Below are positions 51,865-61,178 of a stretch of DNA of 64,000 bases, one piece after another. Below the pieces are notes generated by a model. That model did not search any database and was not told the DNA's origin. It saw only the letters and a list, made by a program, of their open reading frames with translations. The number at the start of each line of letters is the position of its first letter. Position 1 is the first letter of the stretch. The position numbers and the translations under genes were made by a program. Origin of the DNA: Bacillus_BE sp042263505 (GTDB taxonomy: Bacteria > Bacillota > Bacilli > Bacillales > Cytobacillaceae). The DNA lies in assembly GCF_042263505.1 (NCBI RefSeq), contig NZ_JBHKFI010000002.1, positions 248,001 to 312,000 on the forward strand, in the 5' to 3' direction.

Positions 51865-54800
51865 ATGGTTCAAACAATAAGCGAGCTAGATAGAGCTGAA
51901 TTGTTAGAAAGAATAGTGGCTTTTTATACCTATTTCAACGAGAACAATGATGTTATATCTGCAAAAAAAGTAAAACAATTAGGACAAAAGCTAAATGACG
52001 GCGAATTTGCGATTTGCTTTTGCGGTCATTTTTCTGCGGGCAAATCCAGTATGATTAATCGAATTATCGGAGAAAATTTATTGCCTTCTAGTCCGATTCC
52101 AACAAGTGCAAACCTTGTAAAAATAAAGATTGGCGAGGAATATGCAAAGGTATTTTTTAAAAAAGGAAATCCAAAACTATATCCAGCACCATATGATTTT
52201 GCAAAGGTGAAATCGTTTTGTAAGGATGGCGATCAAATTCAAGCTATTGAAATTAGCCATGCTTCTGAAATATTGCCAATGGAAACGGTCATATTGGACA
52301 CACCAGGTATTGATTCAACAGATGATGCTCACCGAATTGCAACGGAATCTGCCTTACATCTTGCCGACCTTGTTTTTTATGTGATGGACTATAACCATGT
52401 TCAATCAGAATTGAATTTTCTCTTCACGAAAGAATTAACCCGTGTAGGAAAAGAGGTTTATTTAGTTATTAATCAAGTTGATAAGCATCGGGAAGAGGAG
52501 CTGAGTTTTGCCGATTTTCAAAGGAGTGTAGAAGATTCTTTTGCTTCATGGGGGGTTAAGCCGGCATCTATCTTTTATACTACACTAAAGGAACCAAACC
52601 ATCCTTTAAATCAATTTGCTGAGTTAACCCTTTTTATTCATGAATCCATCGCGAAACGGAAGGAGTTACTACCGAAATCTGTTTATTATTCCTTAAAAAA
52701 AGTTTCGGATGAACATCTATCTTCACAAGCTGAGTGTCATTTTAATGAAGTTGAACGGATTGAAGAGTTGCTTTCGACAAGTGAAATCAATCAAGAGTCA
52801 ATTAGAAAATCTTATCAAGAATATCAGGAAGAATTAGAGGCGGTACAACAGTCACTTTCTGAAAAGGAAAATGGGCTGAGAGAAGAAATCGAAAAAATAT
52901 TAAACAATGCATACCTAATGCCCTTTCAAACAAGGGAATTAGCGGAAAAATACTTAGTAGCAGTACAACCTGATTTTAAGGTGGGGCTGTTCTTTTCCAA
53001 GCAAAAAACAGAAACTGAGAGGCAAGAAAGGCTACAAGCTTTTTATGAGGATTTTCAAGATAAAGTAAAAACACAAATTGAATGGCATCTAAAGGATCTC
53101 CTAAATCGGGTTCTAAAGAATGACCATATTCAGGATGCTGCCCTACTTTCCGCTGTTCAAAGTTTTGAACTCACCTTTTCAAAGGAATTATTAAGCCAAA
53201 ATGTGAAAACAGGAGCAAAAGTCTCAGGGGAATATGTACTTAACTATACAAGAGATGTTGTAGAAGCGATAAAAAAAGTGGCAAGAACAAAGGTTGATTT
53301 GTGGAAGGAAAAATATATTGAAATAATATCACAAAAACTGGAAGAGCGGAAGCAGTTTCTTTCAAATGAAATAACACGATTAAATCGTTTTGTGGAAGCA
53401 TTAAGGGAAAAGGAAGAGATTGAAGATTCAAATACTGCAATTAAAATTAAACTGGAGCAGCTCCTTTCAGGTCCTATCGTTCTGAAGCCTGATGAAGTAT
53501 TAACGAATCAAATGTTGGCGGAAACTGAGAAAGTCGAGGTCATTTCCTTAAGTCTTGAAGACGAAGGGATGGCTGATCAAGTCGATTCCCCTTCATGGAA
53601 AAGTCGCGAGAAAAGGGTTAGCGGCATTAACGATCATGTAAAGGTACAAAAGGAAAGTGAATCAATAGTAAACCAATTAAGGTTTACTGCTCAAGAATTA
53701 TCCAATTTGCCAGGGTTTAAGAAAAAACGCAAGGAACTGCTGCAAAAAGCAGAAAGATTAGAAAGTAAGTCATTTACTGTAGCCTTATTTGGTGCCTTTA
53801 GTGCCGGAAAATCCTCCTTTGCCAATGCGCTAATTGGTGAAAAACTCTTACCTGTTTCACCTAATCCAACAACGGCAGCCATAAATAAAATCCTGCCAGT
53901 TGATGACTCCCATCCACATGGGACGGTCATAGTTAAATTTAAGAGTGAAGAGGTATTATTTGAGGATGTGAATCGTTCTTTAGCTGTCTTTCAAAAGAAA
54001 GCATCGAACTTTGATCAGGCGATGGCATTAATTGAGAAAATTATTCAAACCCACTTGGAGTATGATGCAAATGAGAAGACGCATTATGCGTTTTTAACTG
54101 CATTTTATAAAGGATTCTCCGCTTATCAGACAAAGCTGGGAGACATGCTTGAAACGGGTTTAACCGAATTTGGTGATTTTGTTGCGAAGGAAGAAAAGTC
54201 CTGTCTCGTCGAGGAAATTAAGGTCTATTTTGATTGTGAATTAACGCAGAAAGGAATCACTCTAGTTGATACTCCTGGAGCGGATTCGATAAATGCTCGG
54301 CATACTGGAGTTGCCTTTGAGTATATCAAAAATTCAGATGCTATTTTGTTTGTGACCTATTATAACCATGCGTTCTCGAGAGCGGACCGTGAATTTCTTA
54401 TTCAATTGGGACGAGTAAAGGACACGTTTGAAATGGATAAAATGTTTTTCATTATTAATGCGAAAGACCTTGCACATGATGAAGAAGAAATGCATGCCGT
54501 TTTGGATTATGTTGCAGATCAACTGATTCAGTATGGAATTCGTGCACCACATCTATTTCCTATTTCCAGCTTACTCGCTATTCAGGAAAAGAAAGGAAAG
54601 TTACAGGGGAATGATTCAGGAATTGCAGAATTTGAAGATCAATTTTATTCCTTTATCCAGCAAGAATTGATGTATGTTGCCATTAAAGCAGCGAAAACGA
54701 GCGGTCAAAGAGCCGTTCACCAATTGAATTCCTATATTCTATCCGCTCGTGAAGATAAGGGTGTTAAGCACAAAAGAATTGAGAGATTGAATTTGGAACA

Positions 54801-55524
54801 AGAACAATTGACCAAGATAATGAATTGTCTTTCTTTAGAAGTGCTAAACCAACGTTTAGCCCAAGAAATTGGCGAATTAGTATATTATATTAAGCAAAGA
54901 GTGTTTTTCCGCTTTCATGATTTCTTCAAAGAATCATTTAATCCAACGGTTTTAAAGGATGATGGGAGAAATTTGAAGAAGGCTTTGAACAATGCGCTTG
55001 AGGATTTACTCGATCATTTTGGGTATGAGTTTGCCCAGGAATTACGGGCAACAGGTTTAAGAATTGAATCTTACATGAATAAGCTGATGAAAGAAACGCA
55101 TCATTCGTTTTGTTTAGAGGCATTAAAGGTGAATGATGAGCTAATTTTCCGTGAATTTGAACCGTTTCCATTTGAAAATCTGGAATATGAATCTGCTTTT
55201 GTGGAATTGGAACGCCAGCAATTTAAAAAGGCATTAGCGTATTTTAAAAATCCAAAGTCCTTCTTTGAAAAAAATGAAAAAAAATACTGCAGTGAAGAAA
55301 TTGAAAAACAGTTGGAGGAACCAGCGGATCAATACCTAATGTCAGAAAAAAATCGCGCAACTAAACACTACCAGATTGAGCTAGATCAGGTGTTACAACA
55401 ATCTCTTTGTGATTATCAGGAGCAAAGCAACGAGTTTTATCAGGGAATGATTGCAACACTTAGCGATGAAATTTCCATTGATCAGCTTGAAAGGATTGCA
55501 AGTAATATTCCACATTTCAGCTAA
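51865..55524 (+). CDS. dynA: Bacterial dynamin-like protein DynA (two fused dynamin units)
   Basis: 1219 aa, two GTPase heads in one chain. First P-loop GHFSAGKSSMINRI near residue 55 with DTPGIDS and NQVDKH; second P-loop GAFSAGKSSFANAL near residue 640 with DTPGADS. Long coiled-coil stalks follow each. B. subtilis DynA (YpbR) fuses membranes, repairs them under antibiotic or phage stress and is about 1190 aa, so this is full length. Start ATG 51865; no strong Shine-Dalgarno (AAAGGGG). Stands just before the nucleotidyltransferase gene. Confidence 0.95.
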   Translation: MVQTISELDRAELLERIVAFYTYFNENNDVISAKKVKQLGQKLNDGEFAICFCGHFSAGKSSMINRIIGENLLPSSPIPTSANLVKIKIGEEYAKVFFKKGNPKLYPAPYDFAKVKSFCKDGDQIQAIEISHASEILPMETVILDTPGIDSTDDAHRIATESALHLADLVFYVMDYNHVQSELNFLFTKELTRVGKEVYLVINQVDKHREEELSFADFQRSVEDSFASWGVKPASIFYTTLKEPNHPLNQFAELTLFIHESIAKRKELLPKSVYYSLKKVSDEHLSSQAECHFNEVERIEELLSTSEINQESIRKSYQEYQEELEAVQQSLSEKENGLREEIEKILNNAYLMPFQTRELAEKYLVAVQPDFKVGLFFSKQKTETERQERLQAFYEDFQDKVKTQIEWHLKDLLNRVLKNDHIQDAALLSAVQSFELTFSKELLSQNVKTGAKVSGEYVLNYTRDVVEAIKKVARTKVDLWKEKYIEIISQKLEERKQFLSNEITRLNRFVEALREKEEIEDSNTAIKIKLEQLLSGPIVLKPDEVLTNQMLAETEKVEVISLSLEDEGMADQVDSPSWKSREKRVSGINDHVKVQKESESIVNQLRFTAQELSNLPGFKKKRKELLQKAERLESKSFTVALFGAFSAGKSSFANALIGEKLLPVSPNPTTAAINKILPVDDSHPHGTVIVKFKSEEVLFEDVNRSLAVFQKKASNFDQAMALIEKIIQTHLEYDANEKTHYAFLTAFYKGFSAYQTKLGDMLETGLTEFGDFVAKEEKSCLVEEIKVYFDCELTQKGITLVDTPGADSINARHTGVAFEYIKNSDAILFVTYYNHAFSRADREFLIQLGRVKDTFEMDKMFFIINAKDLAHDEEEMHAVLDYVADQLIQYGIRAPHLFPISSLLAIQEKKGKLQGNDSGIAEFEDQFYSFIQQELMYVAIKAAKTSGQRAVHQLNSYILSAREDKGVKHKRIERLNLEQEQLTKIMNCLSLEVLNQRLAQEIGELVYYIKQRVFFRFHDFFKESFNPTVLKDDGRNLKKALNNALEDLLDHFGYEFAQELRATGLRIESYMNKLMKETHHSFCLEALKVNDELIFREFEPFPFENLEYESAFVELERQQFKKALAYFKNPKSFFEKNEKKYCSEEIEKQLEEPADQYLMSEKNRATKHYQIELDQVLQQSLCDYQEQSNEFYQGMIATLSDEISIDQLERIASNIPHFS

Positions 55525-55537
55525 AAGGATTGACTCT

Positions 55538-56275
55538 ATGATTAATTGGCTAAAACAATTAGAAAATGCCCACGATGTTGAGATTCTCTTTGCTTGTGAA
55601 GCAGGAAGCAGGGCATGGGGAATGGAATCTCCAACTTCTGACTATGATATTCGTTTTATATATATTCATAAGGATCTTCATCGCTATCTTTCCATTGATC
55701 CGCCAAAGGAAGTATTAGAGGAAGGACCATTTGATGCGGTAGGCTGGGATATCATGAAAGCTTGTAAGCTATTGAGAAAATCGAACCCCAGTCTCTATGA
55801 ATGGTGTATGTCTCCAATCTATTATATAGATAAGCACGGATTTAGCGAGATTTTAAAGAAAATAATCAAGGAAGGATATTCCCATTATGCTCTGTTTCAT
55901 CATTATGAATCTCTTTGTACGAGGAATCTTCATGAGGTAAAAGAAAAAAGTTATCATGAAAAGAGGCAAAAACAATTAATCTACGCTGTACGGTCAATTT
56001 TAATCGTTCAGGAAATGATTCTTAAAAAAGAACTATTCTTCGACTTTAGAATGAATGAAGCCAATTTGAAAGAAAATCAACTGTATCAATTCTATTCTGA
56101 TTTACTCGCTGCTAAAGATAAGCAAACGTTGCTTTCAGAAAAGAAGGTTCAGGACTTGGTTAGCTTAATTGAACAGGAGAAACAACGACTGGCTCACGAG
56201 GCAATGACCCTAGCTAAAGGAAGGGATATTACGGTAGAATTAAATGAGTGGTTATGGTCACTATTAGGAGTTTAA
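55538..56275 (+). CDS. Predicted nucleotidyltransferase (YcgL/RlaP-like)
   Basis: 245 aa. The N-terminal pol-beta-type motif CEAGSRAWGMESPTSDYDIR has the G-S and D-x-D residues of minimal nucleotidyltransferases. The rest is helical (HHYESLCTRNLHEVKEKSYH). It matches PF10127-type YcgL proteins; RNA ligase-associated members are called RlaP, but no ligase gene is here. Start ATG 55538 (AAAAGGATTGACTCT). Confidence 0.85.
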   Translation: MINWLKQLENAHDVEILFACEAGSRAWGMESPTSDYDIRFIYIHKDLHRYLSIDPPKEVLEEGPFDAVGWDIMKACKLLRKSNPSLYEWCMSPIYYIDKHGFSEILKKIIKEGYSHYALFHHYESLCTRNLHEVKEKSYHEKRQKQLIYAVRSILIVQEMILKKELFFDFRMNEANLKENQLYQFYSDLLAAKDKQTLLSEKKVQDLVSLIEQEKQRLAHEAMTLAKGRDITVELNEWLWSLLGV

Positions 56276-56295
56276 GAAGAATGGAGGAAGAATAG

Positions 56296-57132
56296 ATGGA
56301 TTTTTTTGTTAATTGCACCTGGTTAAAAGATCAGTTGCATCATGATAAGATTCGTATCGTTGATTGTCGCTTTCAAATGGGACAACCAGAAGCGGGAAAA
56401 AATGCTTATTTAGAAGAGCATATTCCTGGTGCTGTGTATTTTGATTTAGAAAAAGATCTTTCAAGTGCTGTCCAAACCCATGGTGGGAGACATCCACTGC
56501 CAAATCTAGATTCCTTTAAAGCCCTGTTAGACGATTCGGGCATTGATGAAGAGACAATGGTGATAGCATATGATGCCGGGGGAGAAGCTTATGCAACACG
56601 TCTTTGGTGGCTGCTTAACTATGTTGGCCATAAAAAGGTCGCGATCCTAGATGGTGGATTTCATGCATGGAAGCAGGCGAACCTCCCTGTTACTCATGAG
56701 GTTCCGTCCTATAGGAAAACCAATCTCGATATTCAACTTCAAGAAAAGATGCTTGCTGATTATGAGGATATAAAAAAGATTGCAACGGATTCGAATTCGA
56801 AGGTGATATTAGTCGATTCACGTGAACGAAATCGTTATTTAGGCTTAGCTGAACCAATCGATAAAAAGGCAGGACATATTCCTGGAGCCATAAATAAGGT
56901 CTGGACTGAAGGGTTTCGGGATGGACTTTTTAAAGGTGTTCAAGAACAAAAACATAGATTTCAAGACTTATCATCAGAAAGTCCCGTAATTGTGTATTGT
57001 GGGTCAGGTGTCACGGCAACCCCCAATTTTTTGGCATTGAAAGCAGCTGGATTTTCGAATGTTAAACTGTATTGTGGAAGCTTTAGTGACTGGATTTCCT
57101 ATGATGATAATGATGTGGCAACAGGAGAATGA
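56296..57132 (+). CDS. Rhodanese-type sulfurtransferase (two-domain)
   Basis: 278 aa, thiosulfate/3-mercaptopyruvate sulfurtransferase family. N-terminal inactive rhodanese domain (DCRFQMGQPEAGKNAYLEEHIPGAVYF-type, split here as DCRFQMGQP and HIPGAVYFDLE), then the active domain, with Cys in VYCGSGVTATPNFLALKAAG and the usual VDSRERNRYLG. The C-G-S-G-V-T loop is typical of mercaptopyruvate-type enzymes. Start after AATGGAGGAAGAATAG. Confidence 0.92.
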   Translation: MDFFVNCTWLKDQLHHDKIRIVDCRFQMGQPEAGKNAYLEEHIPGAVYFDLEKDLSSAVQTHGGRHPLPNLDSFKALLDDSGIDEETMVIAYDAGGEAYATRLWWLLNYVGHKKVAILDGGFHAWKQANLPVTHEVPSYRKTNLDIQLQEKMLADYEDIKKIATDSNSKVILVDSRERNRYLGLAEPIDKKAGHIPGAINKVWTEGFRDGLFKGVQEQKHRFQDLSSESPVIVYCGSGVTATPNFLALKAAGFSNVKLYCGSFSDWISYDDNDVATGE

Positions 57133-57194
57133 AGCTAAGGTAAATGGATTCTTTTCCATAGAGGTTATTACCAAGCCCATGGATCCTTGCAGCA

Positions 57195-57203
57195 TGTTAT
57201 AAT
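57195..57203 (+). promoter_or_regulatory. Extended -10 promoter of ypcP
   Basis: TG-T-TATAAT, an extended -10 with perfect -10, 37 bases before the ypcP start; no clear -35. Confidence 0.55.
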
Positions 57204-57239
57204 AGTCATTATGTTGCAAAATAGTAGGAGGAATTTATA

Positions 57240-58133
57240 ATGGAAACAGTTCAGAAGCCTAAATTGATGCTCGTAGATGGAATGGCTTTATTATTTCGAG
57301 CCTTTTTTGCAACAGCCGTTTCCGGCCAATTCATGTTTAATTCAAAAGGAATTCCAACAAATGGTGTAAATGGGTTTGTAAAGCATTTCCTTACAGCGGT
57401 TTCATCCTTTCAGCCATCTCATGTCGCGGTATGCTGGGATATGGGGAGCAAGACCTTTAGAAATGAACTATTTCCCGATTATAAAGGGAATCGATCTGAG
57501 CCACCGCAAGAATTAATTCCCCAGTTTGATTTAGTCAAAGAGGTGGTTGAAGCTTTTGACGTTCCGAATATTGGTTTAAAAGGATATGAAGCGGATGATT
57601 GTATTGGAACTTTGGCTAAAAAATATTGTGCTAATGCCAATATTCATATCGTTACAGGGGATCGGGATATTCTCCAGCTTTTAGATGACCAAATTTCCGT
57701 TGTATTATTGCAAAAAGGCTTTGGAAATTATTTGGTCCATACAAAGGATAGCTTTTATGAGGAGAAAGGAATTTATCCAACCCAAATGATTGATTTAAAG
57801 GCATTTATGGGGGATTCTAGCGATAATTATCCTGGAGTAAAAGGAATTGGTGAAAAGACGGCATTAAAGCTATTACAACAATATCATCATGTTGAGGGCG
57901 TTGTTGAAAATCTTAATCAATTAACTAATGCCCAAAAATCAAAAATTGAAGCGGATTTAGATATGCTCTATTTAAGCAGAAAACTTGCTGAAATCAAATG
58001 TGATGTACCGATTCAATTTGCGTTTGAAGCATCCACTTTTAAATTTAATGTCGATAAAGTAATGGACAAGTTTCATGAGGTTGGGATGAAAGGACTTCAT
58101 CGATTTATTGAACCCATAAAAGAATACGCATAA
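57240..58133 (+). CDS. ypcP: 5'-3' exonuclease YpcP (FEN1/ExoIX-like)
   Basis: 297 aa. The flap nuclease N and I domains: LMLVDGMALLFRAFF, WDMGSKTFRNELFPDYKGNR, EADDCIGTLAK, GDRDILQLLDD and the helix-hairpin-helix DNYPGVKGIGEKTALKLL with acidic metal ligands. Equivalent to the exonuclease half of Pol I as a stand-alone protein. It removes RNA primers or flaps in replication or repair. Confidence 0.93.
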   Translation: METVQKPKLMLVDGMALLFRAFFATAVSGQFMFNSKGIPTNGVNGFVKHFLTAVSSFQPSHVAVCWDMGSKTFRNELFPDYKGNRSEPPQELIPQFDLVKEVVEAFDVPNIGLKGYEADDCIGTLAKKYCANANIHIVTGDRDILQLLDDQISVVLLQKGFGNYLVHTKDSFYEEKGIYPTQMIDLKAFMGDSSDNYPGVKGIGEKTALKLLQQYHHVEGVVENLNQLTNAQKSKIEADLDMLYLSRKLAEIKCDVPIQFAFEASTFKFNVDKVMDKFHEVGMKGLHRFIEPIKEYA

Positions 58134-58211
58134 TTTTTTGCTATTCTTTCAAAAATATAATTTTACAAAGGATTAACGCACTGCTTTTTATTGTCTGGAA
58201 AAATGATCGAT

Positions 58212-58255
58212 AGGCATGAGTTCATCAAATGATGCTCATGCCTTATTTTATTTTT
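58212..58255 (+). terminator. Strong terminator of ypcP overlapping the sspL end
   Basis: AGGCATGAG-tt-CATCA and TGATG-CTCATGCCT form a long stem (2-base loop, one internal bulge), followed by TATTTTATTTTT. Its 3' part reaches the sspL stop on the opposite strand. Confidence 0.88.
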
Positions 58256-58391
58256 ATTTTGTATTCTTTTTCTTTGCTGCATTTTCTAGCTTGCTTTTTG
58301 GCTCTTCAGCAAATTCAGCATCCTGGCCATAACCTTGAGGGGTAACTCCTTGTGACTTAGTTCCTCGATTAGATCCTTTCTTTTGCCCCAC
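58254..58391 (-). CDS. sspL: Small acid-soluble spore protein SspL
   Basis: 45 residues from GTG 58391: MGQKKGSNRGTKSQGVTPQG and PKSKLENAAKKKNTK. The GVTPQG plus PK-x-L-E-x-x-AKK-NTK ending is the SspL signature. Minor SASP expected in the forespore. GGGAGGTGTTTTAG precedes it. Confidence 0.82.
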   Translation of the reverse strand: MGQKKGSNRGTKSQGVTPQGYGQDAEFAEEPKSKLENAAKKKNTK

Positions 58392-58525
58392 CTAAAACAC
58401 CTCCCACTATCTCTTAACAGTACATATTTATTTTTTCCTAAAAATAGATTTTATATGAAAAATTCCAGAGAGTTCCTTCTGAATAATCCTCGTTTTCTTT
58501 CTCAAACTAAGGGAGAGGTGAGGGA

Positions 58526-59026
58526 ATGAATAAGGGTGTATATATCGCATTGATAAGTATCGGGCTTGCGCAAGCGCTGAAGATCCCGATTTATTTTATT
58601 AAGGAAAGAAAATGGAAGCCTAACTTGTTTTTTCAAACAGGTGGGATGCCGAGTTCTCACTCAGCTGGTGTGACTTCGTTAACAACCTTTATTGCTTTAA
58701 AGAGAGGGATTCCAACCATTGATTTTGCTCTTTCATTCATTTACGGTTTAATCGTCATGTATGATGCACAAGGAATAAGAAGGCAAACAGGAGAATTAAC
58801 CTTAAAGGTGAATGACATGAATGAGTTAATACAAAAGGTCCATCACAAAGAAAATGTACAATATCGGGAAAAAGCACCCAAAAAGTTAAAGGAAATGCTT
58901 GGCCATGATCCTGAAGAAGTAATTGGAGGAGCCATCTTGGGAATGATAACAGGTACTTTTGGTTATTTTTTCACAAAAAAGGATAGAAAATCAAAGGCTT
59001 TTCAAGTAAGATTTAGAAGGAAATAA
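58526..59026 (+). CDS. Divergent PAP2 family membrane protein (YuiD-like)
   Basis: 166 aa. A PAP2-type signature GGMPSSHSAGVTSLTTFIAL with the PSSH motif, then DAQGIRRQTGELTLKVN and a C-terminal GGAILGMITGTFGYFF helix. YuiD-type divergent PAP2 (DUF212) membrane proteins, function unclear. Starts behind GGGAGAGGTGAGGG. Confidence 0.85.
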   Translation: MNKGVYIALISIGLAQALKIPIYFIKERKWKPNLFFQTGGMPSSHSAGVTSLTTFIALKRGIPTIDFALSFIYGLIVMYDAQGIRRQTGELTLKVNDMNELIQKVHHKENVQYREKAPKKLKEMLGHDPEEVIGGAILGMITGTFGYFFTKKDRKSKAFQVRFRRK

Positions 59027-59054
59027 GAGTGGCTAACATGGGGAGGATGAACCT

Positions 59055-59324
59055 ATGAGGACGGTAGAAGAGTATTTACTCCATTTGGAAGGCAAGGGTT
59101 TTTTATTCGGGGAGGATACGGTTGGGTTTATTTATTTTGGAAAGCGGTTTACAGAGGCTTCAGATGAAATAACAAATACAGCCATTGAGTTAACTTTAAA
59201 GGCACAAAGAACATTCGATGGCAGCTTTTATATTTCTTTATTAGAAATGCTGGTTGCAAACCAAATTGAAAGCAGAAAGCAAGCAATTCAATTTGTTAAA
59301 GACCAGCAAATTTTAGCCATATAG
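59055..59324 (+). CDS. Small conserved Bacillus protein (DUF6123-like)
   Basis: 89 aa, behind GGGGAGGATGAACC. LEGKGFLFGEDTVGFIYFG then AIELTLKAQRTFDGSFYISLLEML. I think it belongs to the DUF6123 type but cannot verify; no motif points to a function. Confidence 0.6.
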   Translation: MRTVEEYLLHLEGKGFLFGEDTVGFIYFGKRFTEASDEITNTAIELTLKAQRTFDGSFYISLLEMLVANQIESRKQAIQFVKDQQILAI

Positions 59325-59350
59325 AAGGTGTGCTCTGAAGCACGCCTTCT
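59325..59350. terminator. Hairpin between the DUF6123-like and transporter genes
   Basis: AGAAGG-t-GTGCT pairs with GCAC-g-CCTTCT; both converging genes end here. T-tracts are weak. Confidence 0.5.
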
Positions 59351-60292
59351 TCATGAAATATTTTTTGTCTTTGTCAAACGCTTCTTTTGCTTTTTTTGGT
59401 ACATTGGGATCTTCGTAGGAGGCAGCTCGGAAATGACCATTCCAGCAAAGATGAACAAGCAACCAAATAGGGCACTAAAGGATAGTCTTTCGTTTGCCCA
59501 AATAAAGGCAGTTACAGCCGCAAACACTGGTTCCATCGCAAAAATAAGTGCAACTCTCGTTGGGGTTGTGAATTGCTGGAATTTCGTTTGCGCAAAAAAG
59601 GCTAGAGCTGTTGCAAAAAAGGATGTAACAAATAATGCAACAAACACATCTGTATTTAACAGAGTGCTTGGGTCGAATGCAAGCTTCCAATCTTCATAAA
59701 TAAAGGCATACAAAGAAGACAGAACGGCTACGGTTGCAATTTGAATGACGGTTAGCAGCAATGAAGGATGATTGACACTATATTTACCAGTAAAAATAAT
59801 TTGTAGTCCAAAGGCAATCGCGCAAATAAAGACATAGGCGTCTCCAATATTTAAAGAGGCGACATCTGTCATCGTCAAGAGATATAATCCTATTGTTGCA
59901 ATGAGCACTCCAATGACTGCATTTCGACCTGGACGTTGTTTTAAGAGGAGAAATGAAAATAAAGGAACTAAAACAACACTCAAGCCTGTAATAAATCCAG
60001 CTTTTGAAGAAGTGGTGTAAAGGAGTCCTTTAGTTTGTGTGGCATAGCCAAGAAAGAGCCAAAAACCAATAATAAAGCCAGATAAGAATATTTTTTTATT
60101 TATCTGTTTTAGTTGTTGTCTTTCAAAGATTATTAGCCATCCTCCAAGTAAGAGGGTAGCAATTAAGAAACGTACACCATTGAATGTCAAAGGTCCTAAA
60201 AAAGAAATGGCATTTTGAACAAGGACAAAGGTGGCTCCCCAAACAAGAGCAACGAGCAGTAAACTAATATCAGCTATAACGGATTTATTCAT
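59351..60292 (-). CDS. EamA/DMT family transporter
   Basis: About 313 aa with ten hydrophobic helices in two EamA repeats (LLLVALVWGATFVLVQNAI start; second repeat around IGDAYVFICAIAFGLQIIF, and the LIFAMEPVFAAVTAFIW ending). Ends in a basic tail. The frame is open far upstream into the RNase H gene, but the ATG at 60292, overlapping that stop, is the credible start. Substrate unknown (metabolite or amino acid exporter by family). Confidence 0.88.
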   Translation of the reverse strand: MNKSVIADISLLLVALVWGATFVLVQNAISFLGPLTFNGVRFLIATLLLGGWLIIFERQQLKQINKKIFLSGFIIGFWLFLGYATQTKGLLYTTSSKAGFITGLSVVLVPLFSFLLLKQRPGRNAVIGVLIATIGLYLLTMTDVASLNIGDAYVFICAIAFGLQIIFTGKYSVNHPSLLLTVIQIATVAVLSSLYAFIYEDWKLAFDPSTLLNTDVFVALFVTSFFATALAFFAQTKFQQFTTPTRVALIFAMEPVFAAVTAFIWANERLSFSALFGCLFIFAGMVISELPPTKIPMYQKKQKKRLTKTKNIS

Positions 60293-60701
60293 TTTTGGTA
60301 TTCGCTCCTTTCTCTTTATGCTTTCTGATGCCTTGGCGAGCCAGTTCATCTGCAGTTTTATTTTCACTACTTGGAATCCATTTAATAAAAAATAGCTCAA
60401 ACTGTTTTGAAAGCTGTAAAGCCGTGTGTAAAAGATCCGCATAGCCTTTATTTTTGACAAATTCCTTTTCCATGCTACGACTGACAAGTTCCGAGTCTGT
60501 CCGAATTGAAATGGTACGGAATCCATTTTGTAAGCAGATTTTTAAGGCATGCAGAAGGGCATGAAATTCTGCTTCATGATTTGTCATTTCTCCTAAAAAA
60601 AGAGAAAATCTTTCAACTTTACCAGCATTTTTGATGAAGATTCCGGCACCACTAGGTCCAGGGTTTCCAGCACTAGCTCCATCAATGTAAACTTCAATCA
60701 A
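60285..60701 (-). CDS. ypeP: RNase H-fold protein (YpeP-like)
   Basis: 138 aa, type I RNase H-like (reverse transcriptase-like RNase H). VYIDGASAGNPGPSGAGIF has the first Asp, then NHEAEFHALLHAL (Glu), RTDSELV (Asp) and ENKTADELAR (Asp), so the D-E-D-D set is intact. It may cut RNA in RNA/DNA hybrids. A second RNase H-fold protein, YpdQ, lies across the structured gap. Overlaps the transporter start by eight bases. Confidence 0.87.
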   Translation of the reverse strand: MIEVYIDGASAGNPGPSGAGIFIKNAGKVERFSLFLGEMTNHEAEFHALLHALKICLQNGFRTISIRTDSELVSRSMEKEFVKNKGYADLLHTALQLSKQFELFFIKWIPSSENKTADELARQGIRKHKEKGANTKNE

Positions 60702-60844
60702 AATAAGTCCTCCTGTACTTTTCCTTTTTATGTATTTCCATCATTTTTTTTACTATAATGAAGTAAATAGGTGCGTTCAGGTGAATCCTAAGAAATACTA
60801 TGTTTGTAAGTGTATCACAAATCGAGAGAATGACCAGATATAAA

Positions 60845-61106
60845 GTGAAACTTCCATCAGTGGGGGTTTTCATTCATCCCCCACTGATGGTTAGTCACGC
60901 AGAGCCTGATTGATTTTTCTAAGGGCTGAAGCCCAAAGAAAAATCTTATTTCACTTATCACGCTCATAGCGCCACGTCCTGTGGCTTTCGCCTGACTAGG
61001 ACATCCTTGTCCGTCGTCGGACCTTTACGGACAGTTGATCTCCCGCTTATCTTCTTCGTATTCTCAGAATCTTGAAGTGGGAGTCTTACTGTCCGTTAAG
61101 AGTGGG
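60845..61106 (-). ncRNA. Highly structured non-coding element, candidate omega/HEARO-type or IS200/605-derived RNA
   Basis: Gap of about 465 bases without a gene, densely folded. A perfect 13-bp stem CCATCAGTGGGGG / CCCCCACTGATGG (60854-60890). A nested hairpin GATTTTTCT-GGGCT / AGCCC-AGAAAAATC (60912-60945). GCCAC / GTGGC (60971-60985). A long pair closing the far end: GGACAGT with CTCCC-GCTT (61029-61048) against AAG-GGGAG and ACTGTCC (61075-61094). Read on the - strand the order (5' GGACAGT-stem, GAAAGCCAC, GAGCGTGA) reminds me of the guide scaffold of IscB-type elements or an IS605 terminal region. No ORF belongs to it. Confidence 0.45.
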
Positions 61107-61178
61107 ATAAAACGAAGTATCTTTTAATGAAAATAAAATGGCTTAGAACAAATAGAGTGGAATGGAGTGCGGCTTGCG

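Noticed and set aside
59328..59699. + strand frame of 123 codons opposite the EamA transporter
   Set aside because: It lies wholly inside the well-supported transporter on the other strand and looks like its shadow.
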